DNA from: an uncultured Desulfobulbaceae bacterium
GTDB lineage: Bacteria; Desulfobacterota; Desulfobulbia; Desulfobulbales; Desulfobulbaceae
Reading direction: 5' to 3'
DNA: 64,000 nt
Assembly (NCBI GenBank): GCA_947259225.1
Contig: CAMYLK010000003.1
Coordinates: forward strand, 1-64,000
Shown here: positions 36,302-45,600 of the stretch, piece by piece
Layout: each line of letters starts with the position of its first letter
Position numbering within the stretch: position 1 is the stretch's first letter
Program-made: the position numbers and the translations under genes
Notes under the pieces: model-generated
Databases searched by the model: none
What the model was told of the DNA's origin: nothing
Seen by the model: the letters and a program-made list of their open reading frames with translations, nothing else

Positions 36302-38152
36302 CTAAATTTCAGACTCCAGGACCAAAACACACTCTCCAACACCGTGCAGGGATTTTCCAGGTTCGGGCTGTTGTGTAACTATGCGGCCGCTCCCTTCAAC
36401 TCTTACCTGAACATTGTAGGGATTAATACGTTGCAGCCCTTTACGCAGGCTCAATCCTGTAACGAGCGGCATAACAGGCCCTTTTTGGTCTGACGCAGGG
36501 TTGTCGCCCTGAAAATCAATCCTGCGGCTTATGAGAAACCGATTGTAGTTTGAAAAATCACGTGATGACGGATAATCTCTTTGCACCTGTTGTTTGGCGA
36601 GAGAATATACTGAGGGTATGATCTTCCTGCCAAGATCAGCCAATTTCTTTACACCCTTTTCCACACCCTTTGGCTTGGGATTGAGATGATCCTGTTGCGT
36701 CACCATGAGCGTAATCATCTCCGGAGATTTTGCCGGCATTGCCCCTATCATCATGTCCTGTATGATATAGCGGCTCATTGCTCCCTGGGTGACAATTCGG
36801 GAAACCGATTCTGTGTACAGGAAGAAATCTTTACTTGCAGCCTGGTTTGTCTCGAGAAGGTTCCTCCTTAAAAGAATTCCCATGGATGGTGACAGGTTAC
36901 GCCTGCGCCTGTTTGTATCAAATTCTCTTGACCTGGAATAAAATCTGTCTAGAGACGTCTCGTATAGTGAATCGAGAATATATGGAGTGAATTTCCAGCC
37001 GCCATTTACCATACTGGCAACTGCCGTAATTAACTGCAGGGCGATTACATCGTCAGCACCTGAAACATTTTGATCAGTTTCATTATTTTGCGATTTTGTT
37101 TTGGCACAAACTGGAAGACTGCAGCTTAAGCTATCATGCAGATTAATATGCTGCTCAAACTGCATGATTTCATTTTTCTGCAGGTTATAGTCATGTGCCG
37201 CTATTGTTACAGGAAGGAGCTTTTGCGCTTGTTCACCGCTTTTCAGAACTGCGGCGCCCCTCACCATGAGCCTCCTGTAGAGTTCGCTGTCAACAGTCTC
37301 CCGGAACATACCGGCCTGCGTTTTTTCTGGTTCCTGCCAGAAATAATTCGGATTAAAAGAAGGCTGACCGGCCCAGGCAATGATAGCACCAGTTTTTGCG
37401 TTAATAACTATTGCCAGGCCTTTTGTCGCCCCCCCTTTTTTCAGGTAGTTACGCAGCTGTTCCTCTACTTTTTTCTGTGTCTCCAGGTCAATGGTCAGTA
37501 CAAGGTCAAGTTTTGAGGTACCCAGAACGCTGTGACCCTGAAAATCAATTTCCTGCAGGGAAGCGCTCCTGAACTCTCCATGCTGCAGAACAGTGTCAAA
37601 AGCCGCTTCCACACCCGCAAGACCGATACCTTCTTCGGTATATCCAATTAAATCACCCGCAGTCTCATGTTCAGGGTAAAACCTCTCCTCCTGCTCTTTA
37701 CAGAAAACTCCAGCCATGTTCATATCATTAACTTCAGCGACCTGTTCCTCATCAAGATTTTCAGCCAACTTAACGAGGCCTGAGCTCTTTTTCAGCCTGT
37801 TTTTGAGAGTTGATTCTTTAGTACCTGTTACCTGGCTGAGGGTCCGGACAGCTTCCTGCTGATCGGTTATTTCAGCGGGACGAATATACAGCGAGAAGAG
37901 CTGGTAGCTTACTGCCAGCTCGTTGAGATTCCGGTCAAAAACAGTACCTCTTAAAACAGGTTCAGCGGACGAAACGTCCGCTGAATGTGATGAAAATTTG
38001 TCGGCAGCGAGCCGGATATTTCTGCCGATATCCAGGAGGGAAGGAGGTAATCTATACAGTCCTGCTCCGGCCGCTGCCAACAAAATTACAATAAATGTAA
38101 CGGCAAATTTTCGTTTTCTGTTCCGTGTTTTCTTCCTTGCAGCCCTAGACAT
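36302..38152 (-). CDS. ftsI: FtsI-like class B PBP with degenerate transpeptidase site and PASTA tail
   Basis: 616 residues. The FtsI layout is kept: basic tail and membrane anchor (16-34), PBP dimer domain starting RGTVFDRNLNELAVS (68-82), YPEHETAGDLIGYTEEGIGLAGVEAAFD (159-185), then a transpeptidase-like domain from about 245 (AIVINAKTGAIIAWAGQPSFNPNYFW) and a PASTA domain at about 560-616. The catalytic motifs are missing. Where SxxK belongs (296-311) the sequence is MVRGAAVLKSGEQAQK. No SxN is found in DSLSCSLPVCAK (340-351), and the following stretch before ALQLITAVASMVNGGW is much shortened. No KTG lies before YIIQDMMIGAMPAKSPEM (462-479). The frame is intact, so this is a pseudoenzyme rather than a decayed gene. 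It sits between ftsL and murE as a normal ftsI would. Confidence 0.9.
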   Translation of the reverse strand: MSRAARKKTRNRKRKFAVTFIVILLAAAGAGLYRLPPSLLDIGRNIRLAADKFSSHSADVSSAEPVLRGTVFDRNLNELAVSYQLFSLYIRPAEITDQQEAVRTLSQVTGTKESTLKNRLKKSSGLVKLAENLDEEQVAEVNDMNMAGVFCKEQEERFYPEHETAGDLIGYTEEGIGLAGVEAAFDTVLQHGEFRSASLQEIDFQGHSVLGTSKLDLVLTIDLETQKKVEEQLRNYLKKGGATKGLAIVINAKTGAIIAWAGQPSFNPNYFWQEPEKTQAGMFRETVDSELYRRLMVRGAAVLKSGEQAQKLLPVTIAAHDYNLQKNEIMQFEQHINLHDSLSCSLPVCAKTKSQNNETDQNVSGADDVIALQLITAVASMVNGGWKFTPYILDSLYETSLDRFYSRSREFDTNRRRRNLSPSMGILLRRNLLETNQAASKDFFLYTESVSRIVTQGAMSRYIIQDMMIGAMPAKSPEMITLMVTQQDHLNPKPKGVEKGVKKLADLGRKIIPSVYSLAKQQVQRDYPSSRDFSNYNRFLISRRIDFQGDNPASDQKGPVMPLVTGLSLRKGLQRINPYNVQVRVEGSGRIVTQQPEPGKSLHGVGECVLVLESEI

Positions 38153-38155
38153 ATT

Positions 38156-38515
38156 TTAAAGTCTGTTAACCTGTTCCTTTCCAGGAACAAAAAGTTGAAA
38201 CTTTGTTCTTACCTGTTCCGTTACGTAGTCCTTGGATGCCAACTGAGCTCTTTGAGCAAGCAACGATATGTTTTCACTTCCAGTGTTATTACGTACCGAC
38301 TGAAGTTGATCGAGCCTGTGAGCTGAGGCTGTTATCTGCCAGTGCAAAAACTGGCTCAAGGAAAAAACTGCCAGAAGGCTTACACAGAGAACTAAGGTCG
38401 TCAGCCTGACCACTCGCTTTGACAATGCCGAATTGCGATGCGCAACAACCTGCTGCCGCAATCCAACTGTCAATGTATGAGACCGAAGCATTCTGGAACT
38501 TATTCCTGCAATCAT
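38156..38515 (-). CDS. ftsL: FtsL-like divisome protein
   Basis: 119 residues: a basic cytoplasmic tail of about 36 residues, one membrane segment (VVRLTTLVLCVSLLAVFSLSQFL), then a short coiled coil (LDQLQSVRNNTGSENISLLAQRAQLAS). Sequence identity in FtsL is always low; the assignment rests on topology and on its place between rsmH and the FtsI-like gene, 3 bases before the latter. FtsL normally activates FtsWI. Confidence 0.85.
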   Translation of the reverse strand: MIAGISSRMLRSHTLTVGLRQQVVAHRNSALSKRVVRLTTLVLCVSLLAVFSLSQFLHWQITASAHRLDQLQSVRNNTGSENISLLAQRAQLASKDYVTEQVRTKFQLFVPGKEQVNRL

Positions 38516-38587
38516 AAACTGACCTCCTGACTCTCTCTATCTCTTTAAGAGCCTGTAATCAATAGAGCAGATCGGCTCTCCTGCCAT

Positions 38588-39481
38588 CTATACAGCTTCC
38601 GCGACTCTGAGTTTTGCACTTCGCGCCCTGGGGTTACCGGAAACCTCTATTTCCCCGGGTAATACCGGTCGTTTTGTTAATACCGTCAATGCAGAGTTCC
38701 CCGCAAATGCTTGTTTCACTATCCTGTCTTCCAGGGAATGAAAAGTTATGACACACATTCTTGCTCCCGACGCGAGTACGGAAGGTGCAGCGGCAAGTAT
38801 TTTTACCAGATTGTCAAACTCCCTGTTGACGGCAACCCGTAACGCCTGAAATGTTCTGGTAGCAACATGTTTTTTCCTGGGATGAAACTTTCTTGGAATG
38901 GCATATGCTACAATTTCAGCAAGTTGACGAGTATGCACCACCGGTTTTTCCTGTCGGGCCTGAATGATATGATCTGCTATACGTCTCGCCTGCCGTTCCT
39001 CTCCATAGTTGTAGATAATATCTGCCAGTTCTTCCTTTGACAGCTTTTTGATGAGATCTGCTGCAGTATCACGCAAACGTGTATCCATTCTCATGTCGAG
39101 AGGAGCATCAACCTGGAAGCTGAAGCCCCTCTCACCCCTGTCTAACTGAAGGGAAGAAACTCCCAGGTCAAGCAGAAGCCCGTCAATCTTATCGATGCAT
39201 TCCTGCTTAAGCCCTTCAACCATTTCTGCATAACTCCTGTGGATGATTATTATCCGGTCGCCGAATTTTTTTAACCTTTCACGCGCTATACCTGCTGCCT
39301 GCTCGTCCCACTCAAAACCGATCACCCTGCCATCAGGTGCTGTTTCATCAAGAATTCTTGCTGCATGCCCTCCCAGCCCCAAGGTGGCGTCAACATACGT
39401 TCCGCCGCTTCTCAATTTCAAATAGTCAATGACCTCGTCCTCAAGAACCGGTACATGAACATCCGTCTGGCTGCTGTTCAT
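38588..39481 (-). CDS. rsmH: 16S rRNA (cytosine1402-N4)-methyltransferase RsmH
   Basis: 297 residues, usual length. It has HVPVLEDEVIDYL, the SAM-binding YVDATLGLGGHAARIL, DLGVSSLQLDRGERGFSF, RTFQALRVAVNREFDNL and the C-terminal CVITFHSLEDRIVKQAF. It methylates N4 of C1402 in the ribosomal P site. The start lies 11 bases after mraZ ends. Confidence 0.98.
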   Translation of the reverse strand: MNSSQTDVHVPVLEDEVIDYLKLRSGGTYVDATLGLGGHAARILDETAPDGRVIGFEWDEQAAGIARERLKKFGDRIIIIHRSYAEMVEGLKQECIDKIDGLLLDLGVSSLQLDRGERGFSFQVDAPLDMRMDTRLRDTAADLIKKLSKEELADIIYNYGEERQARRIADHIIQARQEKPVVHTRQLAEIVAYAIPRKFHPRKKHVATRTFQALRVAVNREFDNLVKILAAAPSVLASGARMCVITFHSLEDRIVKQAFAGNSALTVLTKRPVLPGEIEVSGNPRARSAKLRVAEAV

Positions 39482-39492
39482 GTCATGAACCG

Positions 39493-39969
39493 CTAAAGGA
39501 TACCCAGTGATGAGAGCCCCTGTTCAAAATCCTGAAATTTATCACGTGTCCTGCGGGTCTCATCCAGCCAGGCCGCCTTATCCCAAATTTCAAAGTGATC
39601 CAACATGCCATTGAGGACCACCTCCTTGCCTATACCAAACTCCGCTCTTAAGGAACCGGGCAGCAGGATACGCCCCTGCTTGTCGAGCTGGCATTCTGTC
39701 ACTCCGGAGATGACATACCGTACAAAATCTCCAAATCCGGGTAATCCCGGGGCTTCACTTATAAGTTTTTCCTCAACTTTTTCCCATTCACCCAGGGGAT
39801 ATGCCTTTAAACTTTTCTGCCAATTCGTGACGATAAGTGTTTCATCATAGATATCACGCAGCACTTCACGAAACCGGCTCGGGATGTTCAACCGGCCCTT
39901 GGAATCAAGCGCATGCTCAGATCTGCTGCGGAATCGGATTTCTGATACTTTTTTCTTCACACTTGTCAC
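39493..39969 (-). CDS. mraZ: Transcriptional regulator MraZ
   Basis: 158 residues with two SpoVT/AbrB-like motifs: ALDSKGRLNIPSRFREVL near residue 20 and QLDKQGRILLPGSLRAEFGI near 95. MraZ oligomers bind 10-base-spaced GTGGG-type repeats upstream of their own operon and repress it. It is the first gene of the dcw cluster, and such repeats are present immediately upstream. Confidence 0.97.
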   Translation of the reverse strand: MTSVKKKVSEIRFRSRSEHALDSKGRLNIPSRFREVLRDIYDETLIVTNWQKSLKAYPLGEWEKVEEKLISEAPGLPGFGDFVRYVISGVTECQLDKQGRILLPGSLRAEFGIGKEVVLNGMLDHFEIWDKAAWLDETRRTRDKFQDFEQGLSSLGIL

Positions 39970-39977
39970 CGGGCTGC

Positions 39978-40018
39978 CACACCACCTTTATAACCCTTTT
40001 TACCCACTTTACACCACC
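39978..40018 (-). promoter_or_regulatory. MraZ operator boxes
   Basis: On the minus strand, just before the mraZ start, boxes TGGTG, TGGGT and a weaker GGGTT recur at exact 10-base steps and are followed by another TGGTG. This is the direct-repeat pattern bound by MraZ rings. Two further GGTGGT copies lie upstream (complement of 40091-40096 and 40125-40130). The array lies between the putative -10 and the start codon, as expected for autorepression. Confidence 0.75.
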
Positions 40019-40026
40019 TATTATTA

Positions 40027-40055
40027 TTAATATAATAACGGAGCCAGAGAGTCAA
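40027..40055 (-). promoter_or_regulatory. Putative sigma-70 promoter of the dcw cluster
   Basis: On the minus strand TTGACT (complement of 40050-40055) is followed by either TATATT at 15 bases (complement of 40029-40034) or TATTAA at 17 bases (complement of 40027-40032). It is the best -35/-10 pair in the region and leads directly into the MraZ boxes. Confidence 0.6.
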
Positions 40056-40310
40056 GTAAAAAATCACACAATATCAACATGTTGCATCGCACCACCAAAC
40101 TGACAAAAACACAACATATTGTGTACCACCTTTCAAGTGTGCACTACAGGAAAAAAAATAAAGAAAAAAAGGTACAGCTAAGAATGGACCAGCACCGATG
40201 AGCTTCCAGATACAAATTACTGATATTAAAAGATAAAATAATGCAGATGAGCGAACTGATATATTTGCGGAAATAGCTGTCGCCCCAAAAGGGGTGCAAA
40301 GTGGGTAAAT
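40056..40310. promoter_or_regulatory. Intergenic region with palindromes and a second pair of MraZ-like boxes
   Basis: No convincing gene lies between the dcw promoter and 40310. It holds two small palindromes, CAACATGTTG (40075-40084) and ACACAA-CATA-TTGTGT (40109-40124), two GGTGGT copies on the minus strand, a CCCCAAAAGGGG hairpin near 40283-40294, and on the plus strand GGGTG and TGGGT 10 bases apart (40292-40306). The last lies inside AAAGTGGGTAAA, a 12-mer identical to one in the mraZ operator. Confidence 0.55.
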
Positions 40311-40496
40311 ATGAAAAAAAGTGAAAAAATAAAAAAAACGTTTTACCTGTGCAGGAAATGTTTTTGTTCAATCAACATCCAGGAAAACTCAAGTACGTTC
40401 AAAAGAATTGGCAAAAAAATACCAGGCGGTCACATCAGGCTCACTAATTTCTGCGGCGTGGCAGTTTTTTTTACAATATCCCGGCCTCTGCTTTGA
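40311..40496 (+). CDS. Possible Cys-containing small protein downstream of MraZ-like boxes
   Basis: 61 residues, lysine-rich N-terminus (MKKSEKIKKTF) followed by YLCRKCFC and a later Cys. The ATG follows the second MraZ-like box pair by 4 bases. It overlaps the end of the convergent phosphatase gene by 26 bases, and codon use is unremarkable, so it may be spurious. It is listed because of the shared 12-mer with the mraZ operator. Confidence 0.25.
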   Translation: MKKSEKIKKTFYLCRKCFCSINIQENSSTFKRIGKKIPGGHIRLTNFCGVAVFFTISRPLL

Positions 40497-41049
40497 TTTT
40501 TTCAAAATCAAGTCCGCCTATCCATTTTATGAGATTATCCCAGATACCGTGAAAGCCGTATCCCCCGTCTATCATTTCCCGTATGGCATCTTCCCTGCTC
40601 CAATCCTGGACCACTACCCGATAAACTGCGGTCATTGTCCCTGTACGGTCTGCCCCATGTTGGCAATGAAGGAGTACAGGCGTACGTTTGGGGTTGGTGA
40701 CAATCTGAAGAAAGCGAATAATTTCCTTTTCTTCAGGGTGCCACGCCTTCATGTAAATATGTTCATAGGCTAATCCTGTAAGCCCTATGCTGTCCCGGTC
40801 CGAGTGAAATGAACGAAGGTTGACAATTGTTTCAATACCCATGGCGTTCAAATTAGCCATGCCTTTTTCAGACGGCTGCGCGCTTCTATACAAATTGCCT
40901 GACACCTTGTGCAGGTTAGGAACTCCGTCGAGTCGAATGGCTTTTGCCCAGCGTGCAGGTCTTTCCACCCGGGAGGACTCTGTTGCATATGACATGTTCT
41001 GTATAGCCATACTGAAGATCATAATGACAGCAAGAGCGATTCGTTTCAT
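40471..41049 (-). CDS. Exported dual-specificity / tyrosine phosphatase-like protein
   Basis: 192 residues. A signal peptide (MKRIALAVIMIFSMAIQNMSYA) directs export. The phosphatase signature HCQHGADRTG (HCx5R) is intact, with the upstream general-acid region around SFHSDRD. The fold and NLYRSAQPS entry match periplasmic DSP-like phosphatases. Some relatives dephosphorylate lipids (PtpMT1 type), and the gene follows a phosphatidyltransferase by 127 bases, so a lipid-phosphate substrate is possible; a protein or inositol-phosphate substrate cannot be excluded. Confidence 0.85.
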   Translation of the reverse strand: MKRIALAVIMIFSMAIQNMSYATESSRVERPARWAKAIRLDGVPNLHKVSGNLYRSAQPSEKGMANLNAMGIETIVNLRSFHSDRDSIGLTGLAYEHIYMKAWHPEEKEIIRFLQIVTNPKRTPVLLHCQHGADRTGTMTAVYRVVVQDWSREDAIREMIDGGYGFHGIWDNLIKWIGGLDFEKIKAEAGIL

Positions 41050-41176
41050 TGTTTAACCTGATGTGTTGAATTACATAATCTCATATGTTTTTCCTGCAAT
41101 AGACTTAAGAATGAATCAAATTGCAGTACGTATTTACAAACAGAATTTTCCTGTCACCATACACCCGTTGAAATTC

Positions 41177-41866
41177 CTACTTCAAGCTATCTCGCACTTT
41201 AACATGCATATCATAGGCCCACAGCTTTTTATGGATCTGGTATGTATTGATGCAAAGTCCTGCCAGGCATATGCATACCATCAGGGGGAGGAGAATTCCA
41301 AAATACCTTGTCCCAAAATAAATGATGAAGGTATTGATGAGGATGAAAATTACCCTCATTTCCGTCGGGCCAAATCCATAATGGTATATTTCAAATTCAT
41401 TTGTCGCTCCAAAAGAGAGAAATGAGTTGACCATAAAAGAACCTAATACAACGAGCAGGGCAAAATACCATATTTCAAGGCCGACTGGAGATATCATGTA
41501 ACCGACGAAAACCAGGGAGCAAAGAAAAAGAAAGTCTAGAAAATGGTCCATATAGAACCCCCATTTGACAAGGCCTGTATTCCTGTACCTCCCAAGTTCG
41601 CCATCAAGAAGGTCGGTAATATATTGCAGAACAATCATGACTGAAACAATCCACAATAAACCAAGGTTATTCCTGGCATAAAATGCCGTTATGACATTAA
41701 TTACTGCCCATAATAATGTTGCCATTGTGAGATGGTATGTCTCTATGCAACCTGGCATTTTAGGAATAATCCAGTGTTTCAGTTTGTTTTCAGGGCTGCT
41801 CAGCAAAGAGCTCCCTACTTTTTTATCTCCGCCAAAATCAGTGTCAACAGTTGTATTACTCTTCAT
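41177..41866 (-). CDS. CDP-alcohol phosphatidyltransferase family protein
   Basis: 229 residues, about six membrane segments. The family signature appears as LLDGELGRYRNTG...GFYMDHFLD, i.e. DG-x-x-(A/G)-R...GxxxDxxxD with all three Asp intact and the Ala replaced by Gly. It transfers a phosphatidyl group from CDP-diacylglycerol, or a related CDP-alcohol, to an unknown alcohol. The start lies 1 base after the ceramidase-like gene ends, so the two are co-translated. Confidence 0.87.
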   Translation of the reverse strand: MKSNTTVDTDFGGDKKVGSSLLSSPENKLKHWIIPKMPGCIETYHLTMATLLWAVINVITAFYARNNLGLLWIVSVMIVLQYITDLLDGELGRYRNTGLVKWGFYMDHFLDFLFLCSLVFVGYMISPVGLEIWYFALLVVLGSFMVNSFLSFGATNEFEIYHYGFGPTEMRVIFILINTFIIYFGTRYFGILLPLMVCICLAGLCINTYQIHKKLWAYDMHVKVRDSLK

Positions 41867-41867
41867 A

Positions 41868-42686
41868 TTATCCTCCTGATATGACTTTGTTAATAATACC
41901 GGAAGTGTTCTGGCGGCATCTCGTTATAATCCGTAAAACCCAATATGCGCTCAAGGCTGCTGCAAAATGTTTGAGAGAGTGACCGCTGACAGATATCAAC
42001 TGATAGAGTGATGTATCACAAAATTCAAAAAGCTTGGCAACAATATACAGGAACCCAATGACCATAATATCAAACCTTTTGATATGCTCGGAAGTCGAAC
42101 TGAAGATGATAACCGGGACCACAAGAAACGGCAGAAACTGAACAATAGCATACGGGCGCAGGTCACCTGCCCCCTGTTTTTCCGTTATTATCCAGTAAGC
42201 CACTGAAAAAAGTCCGAAAATCACCAACGGAACCAGTAGAATCCTTGCCGGTTTCCTTCCAATAAAAGTACCAACGATAATATCCAGAAAAGCCATGAAA
42301 CAGAGAGCCATGGATAAACGGTCCCAGAACAAAGAGATATTATCCGGCTGATAATGGTAAGCACCGGAACTTAAGCCTGCAAGAAAGACACCGGCAAAAA
42401 ACAAGCCGCAGGCCATCCTGTTTTCGCTCAGATACGGGTTATCCTGCAGAGCAGCACAGTGATACAATCCAATGAGGCCGACAAGGACAAACGGAAGATT
42501 CGAGGCAACGTTCCAGAAATTGACCAGGCCGAAAAGTGTTCTATGGTCTGCAAAAAGATGATATGCAGGGTCCTGGGAAATGGGTCCAATGGAGATGAGA
42601 CCAACAATGAAGATGATACAAATAACAGGAAGAACGAAAATATTTACTCCTCTTCCTGCAACGGGTAACCCGGGAACCTGATACAT
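41868..42686 (-). CDS. Alkaline-ceramidase-like (CREST family) membrane protein
   Basis: 272 residues, seven predicted membrane segments. The CREST/ceramidase pattern is visible: FWNVASNLPFVLVGLIGL, then FLAGLSSGAYHYQPD with the conserved Ser and His plus WDRLSMALCFMAFLDIIVG, and a C-terminal SGHSLKHFAAAL with the remaining metal His pair. Family members are membrane metal-dependent lipid amidases. The substrate here is unknown; location between an acyltransferase/acyl-ACP synthetase fusion and a phosphatidyltransferase points to lipids. Confidence 0.82.
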   Translation of the reverse strand: MYQVPGLPVAGRGVNIFVLPVICIIFIVGLISIGPISQDPAYHLFADHRTLFGLVNFWNVASNLPFVLVGLIGLYHCAALQDNPYLSENRMACGLFFAGVFLAGLSSGAYHYQPDNISLFWDRLSMALCFMAFLDIIVGTFIGRKPARILLVPLVIFGLFSVAYWIITEKQGAGDLRPYAIVQFLPFLVVPVIIFSSTSEHIKRFDIMVIGFLYIVAKLFEFCDTSLYQLISVSGHSLKHFAAALSAYWVLRIITRCRQNTSGIINKVISGG

Positions 42687-42689
42687 GAC

Positions 42690-45600
42690 TTATACCAATG
42701 CTGTCTTGAGTTGCCGGTAATCAATTTTCCCTGTGCCCAGCACAGGAATTGAGTCGACCTGAACCAGGCGCCTGATGTTATGGAGCGCAGAAAGACCAGC
42801 CTTCCTGATACAGGCATTCACGTCCTCTCTCTCAATCTTAAAGGTCGTAAAAAGAACAACTTCCGGGTGGTTTTCATTTGGAGTCGCTTCCACCGCCAGC
42901 GCGGGCGCACCATCGGTATTCAAGGGAAAAGTTTGCTGCAGGACCGATTCGATTGCCGGCAGTGAAATCATTTCCCCGCCCAGCTTGATAAATCGCTTAA
43001 TGCGGCCGCAGAATGTGAGTGTTTTGCTTTTGTCTTCCCGTACCAGGTCTCCGGTATTGTACCAGTTCCTGCCACCGTATGTAACAAACGGAGATTCCTT
43101 GTCCCAGTTCAGATATCCTGAAAAAACATTTTCACCCCGTACCAGGAGTAGCCCCTGCTTGCCCAGGCCAACAGGCTGAGCCTTTTCAGGGTCCACGATA
43201 AGATATTCCATGCTGGGTAGAATACGGCCGATCGTACCCGGTTGAGGTTTGTCCGGTGTATTTACGCTTACAACAGGTGAGCATTCCGTAATTCCATATC
43301 CCTCACACAAAACAGCCTGCGGCAGTACTTTTCCAACCTCATCGTACACATAACCAGGACACTTCTCTGCACCGGTAAACAGGAGGCGCAAGGAGTCCAG
43401 TTGATGTGGTGATGAAGAACGGAGTATGCCGTTTACGAAAGTGGGCGTACCGATAAGAATTGTTGACTTGTATTGCTCTATCAGGCCGGCAAGGATTCCA
43501 CCCTCAGTAGGATTTGCGTGATACGTGGTTTTCAACCCCAGGCACAGCGGCATGATAATTGTGCCTGCCAGCCCGAGAGAGTGAAATGGAGGCAGCATGC
43601 CAAGCAGCCTGTCGCTCTCCCTGAAAGAGAGGACGGAATTAAAATCTTTAAGGTTTGACAGGATGTTTGCATGGCTCAGGGGGACAGCTTTGGGCTGTGC
43701 TTCCGATCCGCTGGTAAAAAGAATGGCGGCTGTCTCACTTATCCTGCTCTTCCGCAATGAGGCCCAGGAGATATAACTTTTTACCAGTGCTTTGAGTTTT
43801 TCAAAAAGTGAAATTTCTTCGCGTATATTTTCGAGATAGATCCATTCAACATCCAGTGAAGAGAGATCAATTCCCTGTTCCCTCAGCTTATCCATCAGGG
43901 CCCTGGCGGTCACGATATGGGTCACACCTGCAGTGTTTATACAGTGCTGCATCTGGCCCGAACCGACAGTCCAGTTGAGCATAACCGGGATTTTGCCGGC
44001 AAACAGTGTTGCGAAATAGCAAATTGAAGCGCTTGTTGCTGCAGGAAGCATAATTCCCAGGGTTTCACTCTTGACTGACCTGAACTGATTCTTCAGGATG
44101 ATGTTTGCCATGACAAGTTGTCGATACGTCCTGACCCCGCTGATCTGATCAGCGACTACCGCCTTACCAGGTGAAGACATTGCCTTGTCAAGAAAAGCAT
44201 GGGCCACCGTGGACGTTTCATGCAGTTCCAGCATTTTTTTGGAGTTCCCGGCAAACCAGCTTCCAGGCACTCTTTTCGTTTTCCAGGCCTGTGCTCCGCT
44301 TGTCTGTCCGCAGGCTGCCAACATCATATCAGCCACAGTCTGTATGGACTCAAGGTCTTCCACCGGCATGCCGAACTCTCGCTCCAGCCAGACCGATAGC
44401 TCCATGATTGTCAGGCTGTCCAGCCCGATATCATGGGCAAGCTTGTCCTTTTCCTCTATTTCCTGGACACCTGTCACCTCGCGAAGATGTATCAGGATAG
44501 TCTCCCTTACAGACTCGGGAACATGCGAGGTACTTCGATCCATGGCAGAACCTTCAGGTTCAGGCCGCTCTACAGGTGTGCTACCCTGCCACCAGTAGTA
44601 GGGGACATGAGTGTTCGAATGGGACACAGCATTGTAATATTTCTCGAGGGTCCGGTTAATCTCCAGCCGACTTTCTTTTCGTGGAAAATTAACGGGCTCC
44701 TCTATCTTAACCGTAACTTTTCTTCTGGGTCCGAAAAACAAGCCATTGGCTACAGCATAACAAAGATATTTTTTCCATTCCTTCAGTGGCAGAGGGCGAC
44801 CATCAACCCAGCTGAAACTGCTTCCCCACAATCCCTCGATCCTGACAAGGACGATTCTCTGTTCCGGATTCTGTTGAAAAATGGTATGCACAGCGCTCTT
44901 GGCCCCCAGTTTTTCATACCTGGAACGGTACAGGCGACCGGCCGGATACAGCAGAATGTTGTCCCCCTGGCGCAGGCTGCCGGCGACAGTGTCAATCACA
45001 GCTGTTATCCGGCTGCTGGTAGATCTGCAGTTCCTGGCCAGGTTCGGAATCCTTATTGCGTCAACAAGGTCCAGTAAGGGACGGATATAGTTTTTATCAG
45101 TATGATCATGATCTGCCAGCGGCCTTGGCTGAAATTTCTTATGCAGAGCCGTGACAAGGATGACCGGATCAATCAGGGCGGGGTGATTTGACAGGAAGAG
45201 GACCCCGCTGCCGTCTTTGCCGGCCTCTATCCTGTCCAGCCCCTTGACCTCTATGGTATACCGTAATTTCAGGAGATTCCGGATAATCCAGCAGATGAGA
45301 CCACGGAAAGCCCTGCCTCCACTGTCCAGGAACAGACCATACGATGCTGCAGCCAGGAAACTTATGATCCCTGTCCAGAAGAGCATGGTGCCAGGCTGCA
45401 TGAAGTTGTCCAGGAATGAATAAAACTGACCGGCAAGGAGTATGCCAGTGAAGGAGCAGAAACCTGCTACGGCAACAATCTGCCCCTTGTCTCTTTTCGA
45501 AGGCCTTACCTGGATAAAGCTTGTAATGGGAATCAGGAAAACCCCTCCGCAAAAACCTGTCAGGGCAAGTGACACAAAGAGGAAGAGAAGCCGGAATTCC

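Noticed and set aside
40144..40371. 75-codon minus-strand frame rich in Phe and Leu
   Set aside because: Product is low-complexity from an A-rich plus strand and lacks a ribosome-binding site.
44433..45077. 214-codon open frame on the plus strand
   Set aside because: Antisense to the PlsC part of the lipid fusion protein, where H-x4-D and ACP motifs are coded on the other strand.
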